Assembly (NCBI GenBank): GCA_964036195.1
Contig: OZ038457.1
Location: forward strand, 3,382,635-3,446,634
Length of the DNA stretch: 64,000 bases
From: Sphaerolaimus hirsutus
Taxonomy: Eukaryota; Nematoda; Chromadorea; Monhysterida; Sphaerolaimidae
Direction of reading: 5' to 3'
Below, one piece after another: positions 61,401-64,000 of this stretch. A program made the position numbers and the translations under genes. The notes beneath the pieces were generated by a model that was not told the DNA's origin, searched no databases, and was given only the letters and a program-made list of their open reading frames with translations. Every line of letters starts with the position of its first letter. Position 1 is the first letter of the stretch.

Positions 61401-62962
61401 GTTACCGCTGGAAAAACGCGATAGCTTGAGCTATGGTTGAGCTATCACAGTGAAATTTTAACACAATAGAGTAGACTCCATAGGACACCTATTCTGAAGT
61501 TTGCAACCCAAACGGCCACATTTTGTGTGGGTTATGGAACACACAGTTTTTTTGTGTAATTTTGTGTCTTAACCCCCTTTATCTCGGGACTGGGGTACTG
61601 TTCGAGAAAAAAAAAAAATTTGGTCGTAGCCCCGACCCCAAACCCCAACATATTTACTCAAAGGGCATCAAAATCGGCCAATGTACGACAGATTGGGACG
61701 ACGCCAAAGCCAGTGACCCCCCCCCTCAAATGCCACCCTTGATTTATCCTATCGTGACGCCGAGTCACAAAATTACACTAAAAACTGTGTGTTCCACAAC
61801 TCACCCAAAATGTGGCCGTTTGGGTTGCAAACTTCAGAATAGGTGTCCTATTGAGTGTACTCTATTGTGTTAAAATTTCACTGTGATAGCTCAACCGTAG
61901 CTCAAGCTATCGCGTTTTTCCAGCGGTAACTGAAAATGCCCACCCCTGTATACGGAGCACAGCGAACGAAATTTAACCCCTGTCGTAAGGGAATGGCGCC
62001 ATGGCGCTGGCGCCATTCTTAGGCGTCACGCCATGGCGCCACTGGCGTTGGCATTGGCGCCAAAACAGCAGGATATATCTGTATTTTACAGACGTCTAGA
62101 GCGACATGGACAGGAATAGAATCCATCTTCACTGGCTTTGAAGCTGCGGAGACTGGTCAGCCGAAAATATACGTTACGTGAGGGGAAAATGCGCGCTTGC
62201 GCGCCAAAAATTTTCAAACAGTCGACAAATCGTCTTCTGGAAGTGTCATTTCTGGCACATTTTTTGGTCCAGCCCGAGAAGAGGGGGGGGGGCCGCCCCC
62301 CCTGGCTACGTCCTTGACAATCCTAGTCGCTATTTATATACATTTCAATCGGGGGTCACCAGGATTTTGACCCTCGCGGGGGGTAAATTTTTAACCACAC
62401 CCCCTAAATAATCTAAAAGTTCGTGCAGCATCGATCTGTTTGCAGTAGCCAGGAAAAATAAAGGTTGTGAAATTCGTAGGTAAAGCATTGCTATCATTTA
62501 CCCAGACAGGACGATTTTTGACAGGATCTAAAATGGCGAAACTGCCTTTACTGCAGAGAAACACTTATCTGCTTTTTAAATAGTCACTTATTTCCTGTCA
62601 GTGTAAATAACTTCAAAATGACCATTAAATCTTGCCGAAAAAGTGATTATATTAGTATTATCCGAAAAAATATTAGTATTATCCGCATTGCAAGATGATT
62701 AAGCATGTTAATTTTATTAGAATAATCATCAACCCCTATCAAATGCAAAAAAGTGCCAAAAATTGTGCTAAAAATGTGTAAAGTGACAAAAAACACAGAC
62801 AAGTGCATAGTGCCGTGCATTTACATGAATCCAAAAATCTGCACCGACCTGTAATATCATCAGCACTAAAAAATAAAAATTGGCCAGCCTCTGAAACTGC
62901 TCAAATAAATTTTTGGGCACAAAACTGATCGCATTGTATTTTGACGTTCTGATGTAATTGTC
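37188..62962 (-). CDS. ATP8B: ATP8B-type phospholipid flippase, gene A (TM1 to C-terminal tail)
   Basis: Exons from 5' to 3': 62849-62962; 59658-59756 or 58576-58674; 53034-53191; 52543-52681; 51789-51929; 50123-50396; 49104-49188; 48832-48952; 48312-48437; 45714-46013; 45115-45332; 43971-44162; 43097-43286; 42486-42663; 41782-41939; 41136-41336; 40476-40655; 39806-39915; 39266-39423; 37837-38280 (interrupted); 37188-37466. All phases agree and give about 1220 residues, close to human ATP8B1 (1251). Family landmarks are DGET, PISL in TM4, DKTGT (phosphorylated Asp), [20 protein letters not shown] and the tail [14 protein letters not shown], which places it with ATP8B. It would need a CDC50 partner and act at plasma or endosomal membranes. 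The 5' end is outside the window. A transposon in exon 37837-38280 introduces an in-frame stop unless spliced. Confidence 0.93.
37837..38280 (-). CDS. ATP8B: ATP8B gene A exon: TM8-TM9, interrupted by a MITE
   Basis: The upstream part (38138-38280) encodes [20 protein letters not shown] and TM9 up to VIFVLV; the downstream part (37837-37942) encodes [18 protein letters not shown] and the start of TM10. Removing the 189-bp element and one copy of its CACCAG duplication leaves 249 nt in perfect phase with both neighbouring exons. As it stands, an in-frame TAA occurs inside the element. Confidence 0.88.
37943..38131. mobile_element. Foldback MITE inside ATP8B coding exon
   Basis: Ends GGGGCAGTCCCAGACC and GGTCTGGGATTGG, arms with TGTCAAATGTCAAGC units meeting at CAAACGTACGTTTG near 38040. 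Flanked by the exact 6-bp duplication CACCAG (37937-37942 and 38132-38137). Confidence 0.9.
38425..39076. mobile_element. hAT-type element, TAGGGTTGG family, in gene A intron
   Basis: Exact 8-bp duplication ATTGTCAC. AACGTTTTT arms; the internal sequence closely matches 12098-13209 without its nested element. Confidence 0.92.
39266..39423 (-). CDS. ATP8B: ATP8B gene A exon: TM7
   Basis: 158 nt with [17 protein letters not shown] and a TM7 span ending FFIPYGAF; acceptor TTCTCAG, donor GTGCGT. The split Arg codon joins the preceding SLR motif. Confidence 0.93.
39806..39915 (-). CDS. ATP8B: ATP8B gene A exon: TM6
   Basis: 110 nt beginning [20 protein letters not shown] and containing the conserved [13 protein letters not shown] after TM6. 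Acceptor TTTGCAG, donor GTTTGC. Confidence 0.93.
39967..40407. mobile_element. Element with CCGTTCTATTGGAGG units
   Basis: Termini TACCGTATTTCTTCTAATAG and CTATTAGAAGAAATACGGTA. The arms carry repeated GCCGTTCTATTGGAGG units. It shares the TACCGTATTTC start with 23004-23439 but a different internal motif. Confidence 0.82.
40476..40655 (-). CDS. ATP8B: ATP8B gene A exon: TM5
   Basis: 180 nt, 60 codons, phase 0. [20 protein letters not shown] then [20 protein letters not shown], the highly conserved entry to TM5 with its Lys. Acceptor TTTACAG, donor GTAATT. Confidence 0.96.
41136..41336 (-). CDS. ATP8B: ATP8B gene A exon: P domain hinge
   Basis: 201 nt, 67 codons. Contains [19 protein letters not shown] and [20 protein letters not shown], the Mg-binding GDGAND motif, then ISGQEGMQ. 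Phase 0 at both ends. Confidence 0.96.
41351..41487. mobile_element. Decayed TAGGGTTCAAACGGG-type element
   Basis: Ends TGGGGTTGAAACGGG and CCCGTTTGAACCATA; very short and lacking a clean target duplication. Confidence 0.65.
41782..41939 (-). CDS. ATP8B: ATP8B gene A exon: N/P domain segment
   Basis: 158 nt. Low-complexity acidic stretch ([19 protein letters not shown]) then [20 protein letters not shown], equivalent to the ALIITG...L block of ATP8B proteins. The acceptor is preceded by nine C. Confidence 0.9.
42486..42663 (-). CDS. ATP8B: ATP8B gene A exon: variable N-domain insert
   Basis: 178 nt, phase 0 start. [20 protein letters not shown], a Gln/Ala-rich helix, then a flexible PGGGGS stretch. 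Poorly conserved region in the family, placed by splice phase and position. Confidence 0.82.
42809..43002. mobile_element. TA-flanked palindromic MITE (194 bp)
   Basis: TATACTCGGCGGA ... TGTCCGTCGAGTATA, same family as 10827-11017 but diverged in the centre. Confidence 0.8.
43097..43286 (-). CDS. ATP8B: ATP8B gene A exon: TGDK motif
   Basis: 190 nt. [20 protein letters not shown] then [24 protein letters not shown] is the ATP-binding hinge motif. The acceptor follows a run of about sixteen C. Confidence 0.96.
43773..43929. mobile_element. Foldback MITE, CACACGCTAGTTGACATCG family
   Basis: Inverted arms as at 23911-24064, within a gene A intron. Confidence 0.82.
43971..44162 (-). CDS. ATP8B: ATP8B gene A exon: N-domain end
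   Basis: 192 nt. [16 protein letters not shown] and [20 protein letters not shown], matching the conserved LRTLC and GATAIEDK blocks. Acceptor CCGTAG, donor GTGAGT. Confidence 0.95.
44292..44875. mobile_element. hAT-type element with GGGATC arrays
   Basis: TAGGGTTCAAACGGGA ... CCCGTTTGAACCCTA with exact 8-bp duplication CCTGGGGG. The internal non-array part matches 8845-9360 and 55118-55670. Confidence 0.93.
45115..45332 (-). CDS. ATP8B: ATP8B gene A exon: N domain with KGADT
   Basis: 218 nt. [20 protein letters not shown] and [16 protein letters not shown], the nucleotide-binding motif. The donor GTACGG is followed by a run of nine G. Confidence 0.96.
45424..45638. mobile_element. Foldback MITE, TGTCAAATG family
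   Basis: GCCAGTTCCTGGCAGTGTAA ... TTTACAGGGCCCGCAAACTG with mirrored TGTCATGCAAA units, in a 381-bp intron of gene A. Confidence 0.65.
45714..46013 (-). CDS. ATP8B: ATP8B gene A exon: N domain
   Basis: 300 nt, 100 codons, phase 0. [27 protein letters not shown], and [20 protein letters not shown] (SPDE motif of the nucleotide-binding domain). Confidence 0.96.
46014..48311. other. Large intron of gene A
   Basis: About 2.3 kb of mostly AT-rich sequence without recognised element termini, with C-runs near 47770-47800. No additional exon needed, as the neighbouring exons join in phase 0. Confidence 0.6.
48312..48437 (-). CDS. ATP8B: ATP8B gene A exon: phosphorylation motif
   Basis: 126 nt. [20 protein letters not shown] with the phosphorylated Asp in DKTGT, then SIDGRLYGY. 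Phase 0 at both ends. Confidence 0.97.
48832..48952 (-). CDS. ATP8B: ATP8B gene A exon: post-TM4 stalk
   Basis: 121 nt. [20 protein letters not shown] and [11 protein letters not shown] leading directly into the DKTGT exon. Acceptor ATCCCAG, donor GTTAAT followed by G8. Confidence 0.95.
49104..49188 (-). CDS. ATP8B: ATP8B gene A exon: TM4 with PISL
   Basis: 85 nt. [24 protein letters not shown] replaces the PEGL of ion pumps and marks P4-ATPases. The matching exon of gene B lies outside the window. Confidence 0.96.
49542..49977. mobile_element. hAT-type element, CAGGGCCGTATCCAGG family
   Basis: Exact 8-bp duplication CCTTTACG; empty site in gene B near 5275. GGCGCC-rich centre, G/C homopolymers near the termini. 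Confidence 0.93.
50123..50396 (-). CDS. ATP8B: ATP8B gene A exon: TM3 and loop
   Basis: 274 nt, same protein as gene B 5420-5693 ([28 protein letters not shown]3). Donor GTGGGTGGGGG. Confidence 0.96.
50448..50997. mobile_element. hAT-type element with GGGACC arrays (motif variant)
   Basis: TAGGGTTCAAACGGGA start and GTTTGAACCCTA end, exact 8-bp duplication ACAAGCAT, empty site in gene B near 5858. The array hexamer is CCCGGT throughout instead of the CCCGAT of its relatives. Confidence 0.92.
51020..51603. mobile_element. hAT-type element, TAGGATTGG variant, AAATCAG arms
   Basis: TAGGATTGG ... CCAACCCTA with exact 8-bp duplication GAGCCGGG; empty site in gene B near 5873. Arms carry AAATCAG units. 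Confidence 0.9.
51789..51929 (-). CDS. ATP8B: ATP8B gene A exon: actuator-TM3 linker
   Basis: 141 nt, 47 codons, [10 protein letters not shown] to TRWCYGL. Acceptor after a C14 tract; donor GTCAGTGC followed by a G14 tract. Confidence 0.95.
52306..52456. mobile_element. TAGTGATG...GGCGCC element, decayed
   Basis: TAGTGATGGAAACAGCGCC at the left and GGGGCTTTTCCATCGCC at the right. The GGCGCC units are partly degenerate. Absent from gene B. Confidence 0.65.
52543..52681 (-). CDS. ATP8B: ATP8B gene A exon: actuator domain with DGET
   Basis: 139 nt, [18 protein letters not shown]; acceptor CCTCAG, donor GTTGGA. Confidence 0.95.
53034..53191 (-). CDS. ATP8B: ATP8B gene A exon: actuator domain, first part
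   Basis: 158 nt starting [17 protein letters not shown], with VGDIIRL and [10 protein letters not shown]. Acceptor CAAACAG after C11, donor GTCAGTTTGA followed by G12. Confidence 0.95.
53813..54005. mobile_element. TA-flanked palindromic MITE (193 bp)
   Basis: TATACTCCAGCGACATTA ... TAATGTCGCTGCAGTATA with long mirrored arms around AAATTGCTTT near 53907. Same size class as 10827-11017. Confidence 0.85.
54205..54653. mobile_element. TACCGTATTTCCTCGAA element, nested
   Basis: TACCGTATTTCCTCGAAATA ... TATTTCGAGGAAATACGGTA, similar to 23004-23439. Confidence 0.85.
55118..55670. mobile_element. hAT-type element with GGGATC arrays
   Basis: Exact 8-bp duplication GCGACAGC; empty site in gene B near 7863. 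Closely similar to 8845-9360. Confidence 0.93.
57242..57931. mobile_element. hAT-type element, TAGGGATGG variant, AGCGCTTTTT arms
   Basis: TAGGGATGG ... CCATCCCTA with exact 8-bp duplication GTGCAAGA; empty site in gene B near 9968. Arms use AAGCGCTTTTTTT units. Confidence 0.92.
58576..58674 (-). CDS. ATP8B: ATP8B gene A exon 3b: TM2, alternative version b
   Basis: 99 nt, phase 0, [20 protein letters not shown]; same splice sites as 10616-10714 with one synonymous change. Lies about 1 kb downstream of exon 3a. Confidence 0.88.
58769..58963. mobile_element. TA-flanked palindromic MITE
   Basis: Orthologue of 10827-11017, sitting between exons 3a and 3b in both genes. Confidence 0.8.
59658..59756 (-). 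CDS. ATP8B: ATP8B gene A exon 3a: TM2, version a
   Basis: 99 nt, phase 0, [20 protein letters not shown]; two synonymous changes from 11704-11802. Donor GTGCGG with a G-run about 45 bases downstream. Confidence 0.92.
60014..60451. mobile_element. hAT-type element, CAGGGACGTATCCAGG family
   Basis: CAGGGACGTATCCAGG ... CCTGGATACGGCCCCG with exact 8-bp duplication GTGCAGTT. Absent from gene B. Confidence 0.92.
60534..61218. mobile_element. hAT-type element, TAGGGTTGG family, AACGTTTTT arms
   Basis: Exact 8-bp duplication GTTTGGGG. Opposite orientation to 12098-13209 and 38425-39076, with matching interior. Empty site in gene B near 13275. Confidence 0.92.
61341..62316. mobile_element. hAT-type element, CAGGGACGTAGCCAGG family, with foldback inside
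   Basis: CAGGGACGTAGCCAGG ... CTGGCTACGTCCTTG with exact 8-bp duplication ACAATCCT; empty site in gene B near 13390. The interior carries a second transposon at 61383-61948. Confidence 0.92.
61383..61948. mobile_element. Foldback element with TA target duplication
   Basis: Arms of about 190 bases (CAGGGGTGGGCATTTTCAG ... CTGAAAATGCCCACCCCTG) flanked by TA on both sides. The related element at 63368 shows the empty site GGATTGTATACGG. The centre (61570-61765) has no recognisable frame. Confidence 0.88.
62849..62962 (-). CDS. ATP8B: ATP8B gene A exon: TM1
   Basis: 114 nt, [18 protein letters not shown] then TM1. Acceptor ATCGCAG, phase 0. The preceding exon would be past the right edge. Confidence 0.95.
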
Positions 62963-63088
62963 CTGCGATAAAAAAAATGCGATTTAGAAGATGAAAATTG
63001 GCAACGGACAACATACGTGATCTATGAGACGAAAATCTTACGATATAGAACATGGAGCACATTGAATATCCTATATTGATGTTGAAAC

Positions 63089-63275
63089 TAGGGTTGGGAC
63101 GATATGACTTTTCGATATCGATATTAGATATTCGATATTTTTTTCTGAAACTCGATACTCGATATCGATACGATATGGACCCTCGATATCGACATTCGAT
63201 ATTCGATATTAAAAAATGCTCGATATTCGATATCGCTATTTCGATATTTTCGATATTTCGATATTTTCCTTTTGG
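63089..63275. mobile_element. Element with CGATAT arrays, TAGGGTTGGGACGATA terminus
   Basis: The left terminus TAGGGTTGGGACGATA is followed by arrays of CGATATCGATATT. The right end was not found before the window edge. Absent from gene B at the matching position near 14830. Confidence 0.6.
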
Positions 63276-63367
63276 TATAGCAGGGCATATCTCATTTGGC
63301 ATATTGCATTTGATCACAAACCCAACTGATCATCTCTACAAATTTAAATGGCACGCAATGATCAAAA

Positions 63368-64000
63368 CAGGGACGTAGCCAGGATTTTTGAGCGGGGGGG
63401 GGCGGATTGTATACGGAGCCCGGCGAACGGGGGGGGCCGCGCCCCCCCCTAAAATTTTACCCCTGTAGTGGGGGAATGGCGCCCTGGCGCTGGCGCCATT
63501 TGTAGGCGCCACGCCACTGGCGTTGGCATTGGCGCCAAAACAGCAGTATACGTCTGTATTTTACAGGCATATAGAACGACATGGACACGAATTCAGTCCA
63601 TTTTCACTGGCTTTGAGGCCGCGGAGACCGGTCAGCCAAAAATATATGTTGTGAAGGGAAAACGCGACAGATGTGGTAAGGAAAAGATGCCAGCCCCATT
63701 TATAGGTGCCATGCCATGGTGCCATTAATGTTTCCATGGTGTAAGTAGCTATTAAACATATTTACATATACTCTTATGCAAGGATGTACGCAGGGGGGGG
63801 GGCGGAGGGGCGGCCGCCCCCCCCCCGTTCTCGGGCCGGACAAAAAAATTTGCCGGAAATGGCACTTTTCTGAGGCGATTTTGTAGGCTCTTCTAATTTT
63901 TTTTTGCGGGCAAGCGCGCAAATGCCCGCCCAATGATTACTATGTATTTTTTCGGGGATCTAACAGCGTTAGAAAGGTACTCAACATGATTCCAGTACGA
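63368..64000. mobile_element. CAGGGACGTAGCCAGG family elements, compound and cut by window edge
   Basis: Starts CAGGGACGTAGCCAGG and follows 61341-62316 up to about 63665. A second left end (CAAGGATGTACGCAGG) begins near 63779 and runs to the window end with a GCAAGCGCGC motif at about 63909. Confidence 0.65.

Larger units (their letters stand above)
49303..63088. repeat. Segmental duplication, right copy (gene A side)
   Basis: Counterpart of 5046-15119. It is longer because of insertions found only here: 49542-49977, 50448-50997, 51020-51603, 53504-55026, 55118-55670, 57242-57931, 60014-60451, 60534-61218, 61341-62316 and the element from 63089. Most of these have clean empty sites in the left copy. 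Confidence 0.92.

Overview
The window is a transposon-riddled piece of an animal genome, most likely an invertebrate. Two recognisable host genes support this: a class-1b P4-ATPase (ATP8B-type phospholipid flippase) with a metazoan C-terminal tail motif, and ribonuclease kappa (RNASEK). Both are split by GT-AG introns. I cannot name the species. Coding exons are GC-rich against AT-rich surroundings full of miniature transposons and long G or C homopolymers.

Layout. 1-4713: the inside and right end of a Ty3/gypsy-type LTR retrotransposon (plus strand) with a broken pol. 4714-5045: a hAT-type fragment. 5046-15119: the 5' half of one ATP8B gene ('gene B', minus strand), eight exons, continuing beyond the left edge. 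17925-19651: complete three-exon RNASEK on the plus strand, divergent from gene B. 19652-36180: intergenic DNA made largely of inverted-repeat elements, with a 200-N gap at 20613-20812. 36182/37188-62962: a second ATP8B gene ('gene A', minus strand) running from the TM1 exon to the C-terminal tail, with about 22 exons whose splice phases all fit. 63089-64000: further transposons.

The two ATP8B copies share exons and introns. By my count the seven shared exons (1024 nt) differ at 23 sites, all synonymous. Each copy carries two alternative 99-nt exons for the TM2 segment, in the same phase, which looks like mutually exclusive splicing of part of the flippase membrane domain. Gene A also has a 189-bp foldback transposon with a 6-bp target duplication inside the exon for the end of TM9.

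Most of the rest is non-autonomous DNA transposons. Many show exact 8-bp target duplications (hAT signature), and empty sites can be read in the other gene copy. An unusual trait is shared by several terminal-repeat families: the arms are packed with a short motif that is uniform inside an element but differs between elements with the same terminus. Many ATP8B introns also have a G-run near the donor or a C-run near the acceptor.
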